From Alistipes senegalensis (GTDB lineage Bacteria > Pseudomonadota > Gammaproteobacteria > Burkholderiales > Burkholderiaceae_D): a stretch of 64,000 nt of DNA. The stretch lies in contig JAMPER010000001.1 in NCBI GenBank assembly GCA_023664945.1, positions 484,279-548,278 on the forward strand. The letters run 5' to 3'. Below, piece after piece: positions 28,027 to 37,174 of the stretch. Below the pieces are notes generated by a model that ran no database searches, had not been told where the DNA came from, and was given only the letters and a program-made list of their open reading frames with translations. A program made the translations under genes and the position numbers. Positions within the stretch are counted from its first letter, which is position 1; the number at the start of each line of letters is the position of its first letter.

Positions 28027-28880
28027 TGCAGGCGTTGGCACAAATGGATGCGGCTGGTGCAAGGGCGCTGGCTTCGCAGCTGGCGGGGAAGGCGGTTTGT
28101 GCGCTCCTGGAGGAGGCGCGGCTTTCGCCCAAGCCGGGCCTGGTGGATGCGCGCGGGCGCGGTTCCCATGCGGATATGGATTTGCCTTTGCTGGAGGCTT
28201 CTGCGTTGAGTCTTGAGCCGTTTTTTTACGAGATGGCGCTGGCGGGCTGTTCCTGTATGCCGGAGGGCGCTTTGCGCCGGAAGATTGGCGCGATTGGCCG
28301 GGAAGGGGAAAAAGCCATGATGGAGGTGACCGGCGGCGTGAATACCCACCGCGGTGCTATCTGGGCGCTGGGGCTTCTGGTGACGGCCAGCGCCATGCAC
28401 GGGGGCGCGGCAACCAGCGGTGCGGCAGCCAAAACGGCGGCGCGGCTGGCGCGGCTGGATGACAGGGGCTGCCTGCCGGGGTTTTCGAAGGGGCGGTATG
28501 CAACCGGGCGGTATGGTGTGCCGGGGGCGCGTGAGGAGGCGCAGTGCGGTTTCCCGCATGTGACGGGGCTGGCGCTTCCTTTTCTGGCGAGGAGCCGGAA
28601 GGCGGGCGTTGGCGAGGAGGCGGCGCGTATTGATGCCTTGCTGGCGGTGATGACGTCGCTTACGGATACCTGCGTGTTGTTCCGGGGCGGGCGGGCCGCG
28701 CTCAATGCCATGCATGAGGGTGCGCGGCAGGTGCTTCTTTGCGGCGGGGCAGGCAGCCGGAAAGGGAAGAAGGCGCTGGCAACGCTTGAGGCGGCGATGC
28801 TTTCGGCGGGGGTTTCACCCGGCGGGGCAGCAGATTTGCTGGCGGCGGCATTGTTTCTGGACGGCACGGCTATCCAATAA
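28026..28880 (+). CDS. mdcB: Triphosphoribosyl-dephospho-CoA synthase
   Basis: MdcB (CitG family) makes the 2'-(5''-triphosphoribosyl)-3'-dephospho-CoA precursor of the prosthetic group carried by MdcC. The 284-residue protein shows the CitG-type motifs LSPKPGLVDARGRGSHADMD (about residue 34), VTGGVNTHRGAIWALGLL (about 100) and HVTGLALP. The start overlaps the mdcA stop as TGATG; a GTG one codon upstream is also possible. Confidence 0.95.
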   Translation: MQALAQMDAAGARALASQLAGKAVCALLEEARLSPKPGLVDARGRGSHADMDLPLLEASALSLEPFFYEMALAGCSCMPEGALRRKIGAIGREGEKAMMEVTGGVNTHRGAIWALGLLVTASAMHGGAATSGAAAKTAARLARLDDRGCLPGFSKGRYATGRYGVPGAREEAQCGFPHVTGLALPFLARSRKAGVGEEAARIDALLAVMTSLTDTCVLFRGGRAALNAMHEGARQVLLCGGAGSRKGKKALATLEAAMLSAGVSPGGAADLLAAALFLDGTAIQ

Positions 28881-28889
28881 GGAGGAAGA

Positions 28890-29189
28890 ATGGAGAGAAT
28901 TGAACTGGAATATCCCGGCAGCCTGGCTGCCGGAAAAAAGGCGCTGGCCGGGGTGGTTGGCTCGGGCGATATGGAGGCGCTTTTTGAGCCTTGCGCCGGG
29001 GGACGGCTGGCGGTGAGCATTAAAACTTCGGTGGATGGCAGCAAGCTGCGCTGGCAGCGGCTTTTCGAGCGGATTGCCCTCTCGCGCACCTTGCCGCAGG
29101 GGCGGCTGTTTATCCATGATTTTGGCGCGACGCCCGGTGTGGCGCGCCTGAGGATTGAGCAGGTTTTTGAGGAGGCAGGCCATGAATGA
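28890..29189 (+). CDS. mdcC: Malonate decarboxylase acyl carrier protein (delta subunit)
   Basis: The 99-residue carrier holds the malonyl/acetyl group on a phosphoribosyl-dephospho-CoA arm. The attachment serine is Ser25 in VVGSGDMEAL, the conserved site of the family. An RBS AAGGAGGAAG lies upstream. Its end overlaps the mdcD start by 8 bases, giving coupled translation of carrier and decarboxylase subunit. Confidence 0.95.
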   Translation: MERIELEYPGSLAAGKKALAGVVGSGDMEALFEPCAGGRLAVSIKTSVDGSKLRWQRLFERIALSRTLPQGRLFIHDFGATPGVARLRIEQVFEEAGHE

Positions 29190-30015
29190 TACCCGTTTTA
29201 TTGAGTTGGCGGCGCGTGACCGGGCGAAGGGGCTTCTGGATGCCGGTTCTTACCGTGAGCTGCTCGGCCCGTTTGATTATGTGATGTCGCCCTGGCTGGA
29301 GCCGCAGGGGATTGTTCCCCAGGCGGATGACGGCATGGTGGTTGCCAAGGGGACGATGGCGGGAAAGCCGGCGGTGGTGGTTGCCATTGAGGGGGTGTTC
29401 CAGGGCGGCAGCATGGGTGAGGTATCCGGCGCGAAGATGGCGGCGGCGCTGCAGCTGGCGGCGGCGGATAACCGCAATGGTATCCCGACGCAGGCGGTGC
29501 TTTGCCTGGAGACGGGCGGTGTGCGGCTCCAGGAGGCGAATCTGGGGCTGGCGGCGATTGCGGATATTCATGCCGCGATTGTGGATTTGCGCCGCTATGT
29601 GCCGGTGATTGGCATTATTGCGGGGACGGTGGGGTGTTTTGGCGGCATGTCGATTGCGGCTGCCTTGTGCAGTTACCTGATTGTGACGCGTGAGGCGCGG
29701 CTTGGGCTGAACGGCCCGCAGGTGATTGAGCAGGAGGCGGGCATTGAGGAATATGATTCGCGCGACCGCCGGTTTATCTGGAGCCTGACGGGGGGCGAGG
29801 CACGCTGGCGCACGGGTTTTGTGGATGCGCTGGTTGAGGATTCTCTGGACGAGGTGAGAAAAGCGGCGCTGGCCTGTATTGGGAAGGGGCGTCCCGGGCA
29901 GCTTCGCTGCGAGCAGTATGACGCTTATCTGGAGAAGCTTGCTGCTTTTGATACCCGCGAGCAGGCCAGTGCGGAGCGGGCGGCGGCGCTGTTTGGAAAG
30001 GGAGGAAAGGCATGA
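29182..30015 (+). CDS. mdcD: Malonate decarboxylase beta subunit
   Basis: Together with MdcE this biotin-independent subunit decarboxylates malonyl-S-ACP to acetyl-S-ACP. The 277-residue protein has the crotonase/carboxyltransferase fold (VVVAIEGVFQGGSMGEVSGA about residue 63, LETGGVRLQEANLGLAAIAD about 105). The ATG at 29182 has a good GGAGG upstream; an earlier in-frame start overlaps mdcC by 35 bases and is less likely. Overlaps mdcE by 4 bases (ATGA). Confidence 0.95.
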   Translation: MNDTRFIELAARDRAKGLLDAGSYRELLGPFDYVMSPWLEPQGIVPQADDGMVVAKGTMAGKPAVVVAIEGVFQGGSMGEVSGAKMAAALQLAAADNRNGIPTQAVLCLETGGVRLQEANLGLAAIADIHAAIVDLRRYVPVIGIIAGTVGCFGGMSIAAALCSYLIVTREARLGLNGPQVIEQEAGIEEYDSRDRRFIWSLTGGEARWRTGFVDALVEDSLDEVRKAALACIGKGRPGQLRCEQYDAYLEKLAAFDTREQASAERAAALFGKGGKA

Positions 30016-30836
30016 TGGCATCCGGCAAAACGGGCGGCAAGGGCCGCGGCGAAGTCTGGTTTGGGCTTTTTACAGACGGGTTTACTCCCAGGGAGGGGTT
30101 TTGCCCGTCTGTGAAGGCGGCTGACGGGATGATGGATGGCCGGGCGGCGCGGGTGATTGCGGTTGTGCCTGACGCCCAAAACCATTATCCGCGGGCGGCA
30201 AAAGGCGAGGTGGGGCTTCTGGAGGGCTGGACGATAGGCAAGGCGGTTGCCGAAGCAGTTGAGGCGGACAGGGAAAAAGCGGAGAAGCGGATTATTCTTG
30301 CCATTATTGATGTGCCCAGCCAGGCTTATGGCCGGCGGGAGGAGGCATTTGGCATTCATCTGGCGCTGGCAGCGGCGGCCGGGGCGTATGCCACTGCGCG
30401 GCAGGCGGGGCATCCGGTTATCGGGTTGATTGTGGGCAAGGCGATGTCAGGTGCTTTTCTGGCGCATGGTTACCAGGCCAACCGCCTGGTTGCCTTGAAT
30501 GACGGGGAGGTGATGATCCATGCGATGGGCAAGGCTTCTGCTGCGCGGATTACCAGGCGGACGGTGGCTTCTTTGGAGGCGCTGGCTTCGACTATTCCCC
30601 CAATGGCTTACGATATTGCCAATTACCGGACGCTGGGGCTTCTGGAGGCACTGGTGGATGTGGCCGACCCGCTTCACCCAACGGGCGGGGAGGTTCAGGC
30701 GGTGCGTACGGCGGTTTCGCGTGCGGTGGGCGCGGCGGTTGCAGGCGGTGCTTCGCTCTCAAACCGGCTGGGTTCGCCAAACCGGGCGGGCACGGTGCGG
30801 GTTCGCGAGCTGATGCGCAAACAGTGGCAGGTGTGA
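30012..30836 (+). CDS. mdcE: Malonate decarboxylase gamma subunit
   Basis: The 274-residue partner of MdcD has the second carboxyltransferase-like half. Typical segments are GMMDGRAARVIAVVPDAQNHYPRA-like near the start, PSQAYGRREEAFGIHLALAA (about residue 107) and HPVIGLIVGKAMSGAFLAHG (about 138). GGAGG precedes the ATG. It overlaps both mdcD (4 bases) and mdcG, so the complex subunits are translated together. Confidence 0.94.
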   Translation: MMASGKTGGKGRGEVWFGLFTDGFTPREGFCPSVKAADGMMDGRAARVIAVVPDAQNHYPRAAKGEVGLLEGWTIGKAVAEAVEADREKAEKRIILAIIDVPSQAYGRREEAFGIHLALAAAAGAYATARQAGHPVIGLIVGKAMSGAFLAHGYQANRLVALNDGEVMIHAMGKASAARITRRTVASLEALASTIPPMAYDIANYRTLGLLEALVDVADPLHPTGGEVQAVRTAVSRAVGAAVAGGASLSNRLGSPNRAGTVRVRELMRKQWQV

Positions 30837-31495
30837 CGGAAGCTGTGCAGGCCCGGCCGCACGATTTGCTGTGGACAGGTTCTTTTTCTGACTTGTTTTT
30901 TGGCGAGCCGCCGCCGGCATGGGTATTTGCGCAGTGGCATCCCGGCTTGCCGGTGGTGGTGAGGCGGGATGCGGGCAGAAAGGGCCTGATTCCGGTGGGG
31001 ATTCGAGGCCGGGCGCGTTCGGAGCGGGCGGCGGCCTGGCTTTTGCCGGAGGGGGTGAAGTGTGTGGTGACGCCGGAGGCGCTGGTTGCCGATGGTGAAA
31101 GACTGGCGCTTTCTCCTTTTGCGGCTTTCCGGCCGGTGAAAGCGCTTTTGATGCTGGCAGCGCGGCGTTTGCCGTGGCGCTGGGGGGTGACCGGCAGCTG
31201 CGCTTATGCGCTGGCAACGGGCGAGGCGGTGCTGCATGAGGACAGCGACCTGGATTTGCGGGTTTGCTGTCCGTCTGAAAGGCGGGAGGCGCTGGCAGTG
31301 TGGGAGGAGCTGTGCCGTTTGCTGCCGTGCCGTGCCGATATCCAGGTGGAAACGCCCTGGGGGGCGTTTGCCTTGCGGGAGTGGCTGCATCCGCATGGGG
31401 GGAGCGGCAGGCGGGTGATGTTGAAGACAAATACCGGCCCGGTGTTGACGGATGATCCCTGGCGGCCGGTTGCTGCCGTGAGGGGGAGAGAATGA
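30824..31495 (+). CDS. mdcG: Phosphoribosyl-dephospho-CoA transferase
   Basis: MdcG attaches the prosthetic group to Ser25 of MdcC. The 223-residue protein has a nucleotidyltransferase core with the metal-binding motif HEDSDLDLRV (about residue 140) and the conserved N-terminal RPHDLLW. It starts with GTG at 30824 or, more in the style of its neighbours, GTG at 30833, which overlaps the mdcE stop as GTGA. The end overlaps the mdcH start by 4 bases. Confidence 0.93.
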   Translation: MAGVTEAVQARPHDLLWTGSFSDLFFGEPPPAWVFAQWHPGLPVVVRRDAGRKGLIPVGIRGRARSERAAAWLLPEGVKCVVTPEALVADGERLALSPFAAFRPVKALLMLAARRLPWRWGVTGSCAYALATGEAVLHEDSDLDLRVCCPSERREALAVWEELCRLLPCRADIQVETPWGAFALREWLHPHGGSGRRVMLKTNTGPVLTDDPWRPVAAVRGRE

Positions 31496-32424
31496 GGCGG
31501 ATGCTTTTTATGTTTCCGGGGCAGGGAGCGCAGTATCCCGGTATGCTTGGGGAGCTGGGCAAGACGCTGGATTGCCGTTTATGGTTTGACCGGGCCAGCG
31601 AGGCATTGGGAGAGGATGTGGCGCAGCTGGATACGCCGGAGGCGCTGAAACGAACCCGTGCTGTTCAGTTGTGTATCCTGGTTGCCGGAGCAGCCTGCGC
31701 AGACTGGCTGATGCGGGAGGAGGGTGCGCCGGATTTTGTTTCCGGCCTTTCTATCGGCGCGTTTCCGGCGGCGGTGGTTTCCGGTGCGCTCGGGTTTGAG
31801 GAGGCTGTCCGCCTGGTTTCATTGCGGGGGGAGCTGATGGAGAATGCCTGTCCGGCCGGGTATGGGCTTTCGGCTGTCGGCGGTCTTCCCGAACGGGTGG
31901 TGGCGGCGCTGGTAAAGGCTGTCCATTCGCCGGATTGCCCGGTTTTTCTGGCGAATTTCAATGCGGCAGACCAGTTTGTGATTGCCGGGGCGGATGAGGC
32001 GATGCGCCGGGTGCTGGAAAAGGCGCGGGAAGCGGGCGCAACGGTGACGGAGCGGCTGGCGGTGGCGGTACCTTCCCATTGCCCGCTTCTGGAGGAGGCT
32101 TCCCTTCGTCTTGGGGAGGCGATGCGCCGCGTTTCATTTAAACGGCCATCTGTTGCTTATTTGAGCGGCAGTACGGGCCGGGTGCTGTGGCAGCCGGAGC
32201 GCATTGCGGATGATTTGGCGGGCAATATGGCGCGGCCGGTCCGCTGGGCTGATGCCATGACAGCGGCTTATGAGCGGGGGGTACGGCTGGCGGTGGAGAT
32301 GCCGCCTGGTTCGGTGTTGACCGGGCTGGCAAAACGGGTGATGGACGGGGGGGAGGCGCTTGCCTGCGACCGGCGGGAGGCCGTCCCGCTTTTGGGGTTG
32401 ATCCGGCGGTTAAGGTGCGGTTGA
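31492..32424 (+). CDS. mdcH: Malonyl-CoA:ACP transacylase of malonate decarboxylase
   Basis: MdcH primes the carrier protein with malonyl from malonyl-CoA. The 310-residue protein is of the FabD fold with the GQGAQYPGM motif (about residue 8), active-site serine in VSGLSIGAFPAAV (about 84) and the catalytic His in VAVPSHCPLL (about 195). It is the last gene of the mdc operon and converges with the LysR gene, the two frames overlapping by 15 bases. Confidence 0.94.
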   Translation: MRRMLFMFPGQGAQYPGMLGELGKTLDCRLWFDRASEALGEDVAQLDTPEALKRTRAVQLCILVAGAACADWLMREEGAPDFVSGLSIGAFPAAVVSGALGFEEAVRLVSLRGELMENACPAGYGLSAVGGLPERVVAALVKAVHSPDCPVFLANFNAADQFVIAGADEAMRRVLEKAREAGATVTERLAVAVPSHCPLLEEASLRLGEAMRRVSFKRPSVAYLSGSTGRVLWQPERIADDLAGNMARPVRWADAMTAAYERGVRLAVEMPPGSVLTGLAKRVMDGGEALACDRREAVPLLGLIRRLRCG

Positions 32425-33354
32425 TTCTGTTGGCGCGGGGCTTGCCTGCCGGCGGGCCATCATGCGCGCTTCGGCTACGAGGGCCAGTATATCCGGATCG
32501 CGTTCGCGGTTTTTGGGGAAAACCAGTGCAACGGTCTGGCTTTTGCGGTATTTTTCCGCCAGGCTGACGAGCCTGACGGAGCTGGCGAAGGCTTTTCCGA
32601 TGCGGCCGGGAACCAGTGAATAGCCGACGCCTGCCTGTACCATGTTCATCAGGGAGAAGATATCGTTCAGCCGGGTGACGATAAGCGGTTTGTAACCGGC
32701 TTCTTCAAAGGCATCACGGAATTGCTGTGCGGTGGCGAAGCCGTCGTTTAATGTCACGAATTTTTCCCCGCGCAGGTCGGCCAGGTCGGCCGGTTCCCTG
32801 ATATGTTCCGATGCGGTGAGCGGCACAGCCAGGTAAAAGGAATCTTCAAAGAGGGGCAGGGCAGCCAGGCCGGCTGTTTCTGTTTTTTTGCCGGGAAGCG
32901 ACATGAGGACGGCATCAAGCTGGCTGTCTTTTAACTGGGCGAGCAGGTTGCGCCCGGCATTCATGGAAAGATCAATTTCCATTTCAGGGCGGCGGCGTTT
33001 CAGCCCCATGATCAGCTGCGGCACGATTTCTGCTGTCAGTGAGTACTGGCATCCCAGTTTCATCCTGCCGTTGCCAAAACCGGCCGCTTCGCGTGTGGCG
33101 TCTATCAGGCGTCGGACGGAAAGCAGGGTTTCCCCGGCATGGCGTGCCAGGGTTTGTGCGGCGGGAAGCGGCCTCAGATTTCTGCCATCCTGCACGAAGA
33201 GCGGGCATCTCAGGACGGCTTCAAGGGAATGCAGGGCACGGTGGACGCTGACGCCGCTCATGCCCAGGGCTTCTGCCGTGCGCGCAATGTTTTGCCGCTC
33301 CATGAAGGCCAGGAAAATTTCCAGTTTCCGGATGGTCAGGTCGCTGTCGATCAT
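32410..33354 (-). CDS. mdcR: LysR-family regulator of malonate decarboxylase (MdcR-like)
   Basis: The 314-residue protein has an N-terminal winged helix (about residues 8-68: TIRKLEIFLAFMERQNIART, then AEALGMSGVSVHRALHSLE) and a C-terminal LysR effector domain. MdcR regulators near mdc genes respond to malonate. Here the gene is convergent with mdcH rather than divergent from mdcA, so it controls the operon from its far end if it does. I use the ATG at 33354; a TTG at 33399 would add 15 residues. Confidence 0.85.
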   Translation of the reverse strand: MIDSDLTIRKLEIFLAFMERQNIARTAEALGMSGVSVHRALHSLEAVLRCPLFVQDGRNLRPLPAAQTLARHAGETLLSVRRLIDATREAAGFGNGRMKLGCQYSLTAEIVPQLIMGLKRRRPEMEIDLSMNAGRNLLAQLKDSQLDAVLMSLPGKKTETAGLAALPLFEDSFYLAVPLTASEHIREPADLADLRGEKFVTLNDGFATAQQFRDAFEEAGYKPLIVTRLNDIFSLMNMVQAGVGYSLVPGRIGKAFASSVRLVSLAEKYRKSQTVALVFPKNRERDPDILALVAEARMMARRQASPAPTESTAP

Positions 33355-33395
33355 TTTGTTGGAAACAGCTTGTTGTTCTCCTGTGGCTAGAGGGA

Positions 33396-34208
33396 TCAAA
33401 AGCTGTTTTCCGGCGCAGGGAAGGTTCCTTCTTTGACGGCGCGGATGTAGGCGCTGATGGCGCCGGCAATGCTGTTTTGCCCTTCCATGAAGTTGCGGAC
33501 AAAGCGTGCCTTTTTGCCGGGATAGACGTCGAGCATATCGTGCATGACCAGTACCTGGCCGGAGCAGTCTGGCCCTGCGCCGATGCCGATGGTGGGGATG
33601 GAGACGGCTTCGGTGATTGCCTTGCCGACAGCAGCCGGAATGGCTTCCAGAAGCAACAGGCTTGCACCGGCTTTTTCCAGCAGGATGGCATCGTCAACCA
33701 GCCGCTGTGCGCTTTCTGCTGTTTTGCCCTGGACGCGATAGCCGCCCATCTGGTGGACAAACTGGGGTGTCAAGCCGATATGGGCCCAGACGGGGATGGC
33801 GCGTTCTGCCAGGAAGCGGACGGTATCGGCCAGCCATGCGCCGCCTTCTATTTTGACCATGTGCGCGCCGGCGCGGATGAGTTTTGCCGCGTTGTCGCAG
33901 GCGGTTTCAGGCGTGGGGTAGGAACCGAACGGCATGTCGCTGGCAATGAGGGCGGTTTTGTTGCCGCGGGCAACGCAGGCGGTATGGTAGGCCATTTCCT
34001 CAATGGAAACGGGCAGGGTGGATTCATGGCCCTGGCAGACCATGCCGAGGGAATCGCCGATCAAAAGGATTTCCACCCCGCATTGGTCCATGAGCGCGGC
34101 AAAACTGGCGTCATAACAGGTAAGCGAGGTGATTTTTTCCCCTTTGGCAAAGAGGTTCATCAGGGCGGGGATGGTGACGGCTTTGCGGTCTTGCAGATAG
34201 GTAGCCAT
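33396..34208 (-). CDS. panB: Ketopantoate hydroxymethyltransferase
   Basis: PanB transfers a hydroxymethyl group from methylene-tetrahydrofolate to alpha-ketoisovalerate, the first step of pantothenate synthesis. The 270-residue protein shows MITCYDA-like [13 protein letters not shown], the metal-binding Asp in [16 protein letters not shown] and the catalytic Glu in [11 protein letters not shown]. Length is normal. No panC or panD is adjacent. It follows folK/DUF486 on the same strand with a 66-base gap. Confidence 0.96.
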   Translation of the reverse strand: MATYLQDRKAVTIPALMNLFAKGEKITSLTCYDASFAALMDQCGVEILLIGDSLGMVCQGHESTLPVSIEEMAYHTACVARGNKTALIASDMPFGSYPTPETACDNAAKLIRAGAHMVKIEGGAWLADTVRFLAERAIPVWAHIGLTPQFVHQMGGYRVQGKTAESAQRLVDDAILLEKAGASLLLLEAIPAAVGKAITEAVSIPTIGIGAGPDCSGQVLVMHDMLDVYPGKKARFVRNFMEGQNSIAGAISAYIRAVKEGTFPAPENSF

Positions 34209-34274
34209 GATTGTCCTTTATGTTTCATTAAGCGCTTGCCGGTAGCGGCACAAGCGGTATCATACCGCGCCTTT

Positions 34275-34622
34275 TCAGGAGCGGAAAATAAAATAGACTG
34301 CGCCGATGAGGCATAGCGCTGCCCAGACGTAGTCCAGTTTGAAGGGTTCTTTCATGTACAGCATGGCAAAGGGCACAAAAACGCCGAGGGTAACGGTTTC
34401 CTGGAGGATTTTGAGCTGTGCCAGGCTGTATTGGGTAAAGCCGATGCGGTTGGCTGGCACTTGCAGCAGATATTCAAAGAGCGCAATGCCCCAGCTGACG
34501 ATGGCGGCAATGTACCAGGGGGCGGCGCTCAGGTTGCGCAGGTGGCCGTACCAGGCAAAGGTCATGAAAACGTTGGAGAGAATCAACAGGCCTGCGGTCT
34601 GGAAAATAACGGGGATTTGCAT
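34275..34622 (-). CDS. DUF486-family small membrane protein (DMT-like)
   Basis: The 115-residue protein has four hydrophobic segments and the conserved family stretch NVFMTFAWYGHLRNL (about residues 20-35), AWYGHL being typical. Members resemble half-size drug/metabolite transporters and have no established substrate. The ATG at 34622 is chosen because it gives the usual family length; the longer upstream extension is not membrane-like. It sits between folK and panB in the same direction. Confidence 0.85.
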   Translation of the reverse strand: MQIPVIFQTAGLLILSNVFMTFAWYGHLRNLSAAPWYIAAIVSWGIALFEYLLQVPANRIGFTQYSLAQLKILQETVTLGVFVPFAMLYMKEPFKLDYVWAALCLIGAVYFIFRS

Positions 34623-34650
34623 GGTGTTTTGAGCGGTTGGAAGGGAAAAA

Positions 34651-35136
34651 TCAGGCGGTGAGCCGGGCGACAGGCTGATGGCTGACGGCGTTGAGGCAGG
34701 TTTTGGCATCGCCTTTTCCCGGAATGGTTATTTCAGGCGCGATTTCCAAAAGGGGAACGAGGACGAAGGCGCGTTCTGCCATTCCCGGATGGGGAAGCGT
34801 CAGCCGGGGCGTTTGCATTTGCAGGCTGCCGTAGAGCAGGAGGTCCAGATCCAGGGTGCGCGGGGCGTTGCGAAAGGGGCGCTGGCGGCCGAAATCGTTT
34901 TCGATTTCCTGGAGCCTGTCGAGCAGGGTTTCGGGCGAAAGGGCGGTGCAGAGGCGAACGACCGCGTTGATGTAATCATCGCCGCAGGCTTCTACCGGCG
35001 CGGTGCGGTAGAGGCCTGATTGCCCGGCAAGGCGGGTTCCGGGCAGGGCAGCCAGGCGTTCAATGGCGGAAAGCACTTGCTGGGCAGGATTGCCGAGATT
35101 GGCGCCGAGGCCGATGTAGGCGGTATGTTCTGCCAT
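34651..35136 (-). CDS. folK: 6-hydroxymethyl-7,8-dihydropterin pyrophosphokinase
   Basis: FolK transfers pyrophosphate from ATP to hydroxymethyldihydropterin in folate synthesis. The 161-residue protein has AYIGLGANLGNP at the start, RTLDLDLLLYG (about residue 92) with the metal-binding aspartates, and LPHPGMAERAFVLVPL (about 112). The gene is three bases downstream of pcnB, the usual pcnB-folK order in proteobacteria, and is probably translated from the same transcript. Confidence 0.96.
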   Translation of the reverse strand: MAEHTAYIGLGANLGNPAQQVLSAIERLAALPGTRLAGQSGLYRTAPVEACGDDYINAVVRLCTALSPETLLDRLQEIENDFGRQRPFRNAPRTLDLDLLLYGSLQMQTPRLTLPHPGMAERAFVLVPLLEIAPEITIPGKGDAKTCLNAVSHQPVARLTA

Positions 35137-35139
35137 TTT

Positions 35140-36507
35140 TTATGCCATTGTTTCAGCCGGAACGGAAGGGGCAGGTGTTTTGCCGCGCCGCCTGCCGCCG
35201 CGTCTTCTTTTCCGGGAAGGGGCGGCAGACAGGATGCCTGCGCGGGATTTGAGCAGTTCATCCCGTTCGGCGCTGCCGGCCTGGATAAAGCTGCTCCACC
35301 AGTTGCCTGTTTCGGGATCGGTTTCTCCGGCTTCGCACCGCAGCAGCAGGAAGTCGTAGCCGGCGCGGAAGCGGCCGTGTTCCATGAGTTTGTAAACGGT
35401 TTTTCCGGTGCGGCGTTCCAGGCGGGGCTGGAGGGCCCAGATGTCCCGCATGTCGGAAATGATCCGCCGCTGGATGGCCAGTTTTTCTGTTTGCGCATCC
35501 AGGATATCGCTGGCGGCGGTGTGCAGGGCCGGGATGGGGTATTCGCCTGCTTCGCGGTATTGCGCCCATTTTTCAGCGACGAGCGGCCAAAGCAGCGCGG
35601 CAAAGATGAAGCCGGGCGAAACGGGTTTTTCTTCCTGGATGCGCTGGTCGGTCCTTTCCAGCGCCAGGCTGACGAAGCGGGCGTGCTGCGGCTGTTTTAG
35701 TGCCAGGTCAAGCAGCGGAAGTAGGTTGTGGTGCAGCCCCTGGCGGCGCAGTTCTTCAAGGCAGGCCAGGGCGTGCCCGCTCATTAGGAGCTTGAGTATT
35801 TCATCAAACAGCCTGGCGGAGGGCACGTTGCTGATGAGCGGCGCCAGGCTGGCTATGGGCTTGCGGGTTGCCGGGTCGATCCGGAAATCCAGTTTTGCGG
35901 CAAAGCGGACGACCCGCAGCATCCTCACCGGATCTTCCCGGAAGCGTTCTGCTGGGTCGCCGATCATTTTCAGTACGCGGTTGCCCAGGTCGGCCATGCC
36001 GCCGTGGTAATCGTGCAGGGTCTGGCGCGTGGGGTTGTAGTACATGGCGTTGACGGTGAAGTCACGGCGCATGGCGTCTTCTTTCTGGGTGCCGAAGGTG
36101 TTGTCCCTGAGCAGGCGGCCGTCGGCATCTTTGGCGGCCGAGGCGGAAGCCAGGCTGCGGAAGGTGGTGACTTCGATCAGGTCCTGGCCGAACATGACAT
36201 GGACGATCTGGAAGCGGCGGCCGATGAGGAAGGCCCGCCTGAAGAGGCGGCGGACCTGTTCTGGCGTGGCATTGGTGGCGACATCAAAGTCTTTGGGACG
36301 GACTCCCAGCAGCAGGTCGCGGACGGCACCGCCGACAAGGTAGGCATCGTAGCCGGCTTTTTCCAGGATATGGATAACGCGCACGGCGTTGGAGGAAAGC
36401 AGCCGGGGGTCGATGCCGTGCTCGGCCTGTTGCAGGATGTGGGGTTTCCTGGCAGGAAGGGGGATTTCTTTTTTTCCCAGTATTTTCCGGATGAATCGTT
36501 TAAGCAT
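35140..36507 (-). CDS. pcnB: Poly(A) polymerase I
   Basis: PcnB adds short 3' poly(A) tails that promote RNA decay. The 455-residue class II nucleotidyltransferase contains LVGGAVRDLLLG (about residue 57) and the catalytic acidic pair in RPKDFDVATNATPEQV. An RNA-binding middle region (about 190-330) follows, and the C-terminal tail is rich in Arg and Lys (SRKRRRGGRRRGK). The gene overlaps the HAD hydrolase by 8 bases and leads into folK. Confidence 0.95.
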   Translation of the reverse strand: MLKRFIRKILGKKEIPLPARKPHILQQAEHGIDPRLLSSNAVRVIHILEKAGYDAYLVGGAVRDLLLGVRPKDFDVATNATPEQVRRLFRRAFLIGRRFQIVHVMFGQDLIEVTTFRSLASASAAKDADGRLLRDNTFGTQKEDAMRRDFTVNAMYYNPTRQTLHDYHGGMADLGNRVLKMIGDPAERFREDPVRMLRVVRFAAKLDFRIDPATRKPIASLAPLISNVPSARLFDEILKLLMSGHALACLEELRRQGLHHNLLPLLDLALKQPQHARFVSLALERTDQRIQEEKPVSPGFIFAALLWPLVAEKWAQYREAGEYPIPALHTAASDILDAQTEKLAIQRRIISDMRDIWALQPRLERRTGKTVYKLMEHGRFRAGYDFLLLRCEAGETDPETGNWWSSFIQAGSAERDELLKSRAGILSAAPSRKRRRGGRRRGKTPAPSVPAETMA

Positions 36508-37174
36508 GGAAGAGGTGCAGTACTGTCCAGTTGTGGGCGTCGGCGTAGGCTTTTAAGCGGGCGTCCGGGTTGGTGGCAACCGGGTGGGTGACTTTTTGCA
36601 GCAGGGGCAGGTCGTTGTATGAATCGCTGTAAAAATAGCTTTTTTCATAGCTTTCCAGTTTTTTCCCCATGGAGGCAAGCCAGTTTTCCGTATGGGTAAT
36701 TTTGCCTTCCCCCGAGGTGGGTATGCCGACGAGCCTGCCTGTCAGCGTGCCGTCTGCCCTTTCTTCCGGGATTGCCGCGATCAGGTGTTGGACGCCGAAA
36801 GCGCGCGCGATGGGTTCGGTAATGAAACGGTTGGTTGCGGTGACAATGGCGACAAGGTCGCCGTTGTCCTGGTGTTTTTTGAGAAGCTGCCTTGCCGGAG
36901 GCAGGATGGCCGGCCGGATGATTTCTTCCATGAACCGGTTATGCCATTCATCCAGCTGCCTGCGGGAAAAACCGGCGATTGTGCCCAGCACAAATTCCAG
37001 GAAGTCTTTCGGGTTGAGTGTGCCGGCCTTGTATTGCTCGAAAAACACCGCGTTTTTTCTTTCGTATTCCACGGTATCAATAGCGCCGGTGCGGGCGATA
37101 AAGCAGCCCCACTCATAGTCGGAATCCAGGGGCAAAAGCGTGTTATCCAGGTCAAACAGGGCAAGATTGCTCAT
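36500..37174 (-). CDS. HAD-IB family hydrolase
   Basis: The 224-residue protein begins NLALFDLDNTLLPLDSDYEW, the DxD nucleophile motif of the haloacid dehalogenase superfamily, and has VTATNRFIT (motif II) and a C-terminal YFYSDSYNDLPLL acidic motif typical of the SerB-related IB group. The physiological substrate is unknown (probably a small phosphate ester). It overlaps hda by 23 bases and pcnB by 8 bases, as in other betaproteobacteria, so it is in one operon. Confidence 0.9.
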   Translation of the reverse strand: MSNLALFDLDNTLLPLDSDYEWGCFIARTGAIDTVEYERKNAVFFEQYKAGTLNPKDFLEFVLGTIAGFSRRQLDEWHNRFMEEIIRPAILPPARQLLKKHQDNGDLVAIVTATNRFITEPIARAFGVQHLIAAIPEERADGTLTGRLVGIPTSGEGKITHTENWLASMGKKLESYEKSYFYSDSYNDLPLLQKVTHPVATNPDARLKAYADAHNWTVLHLFHA

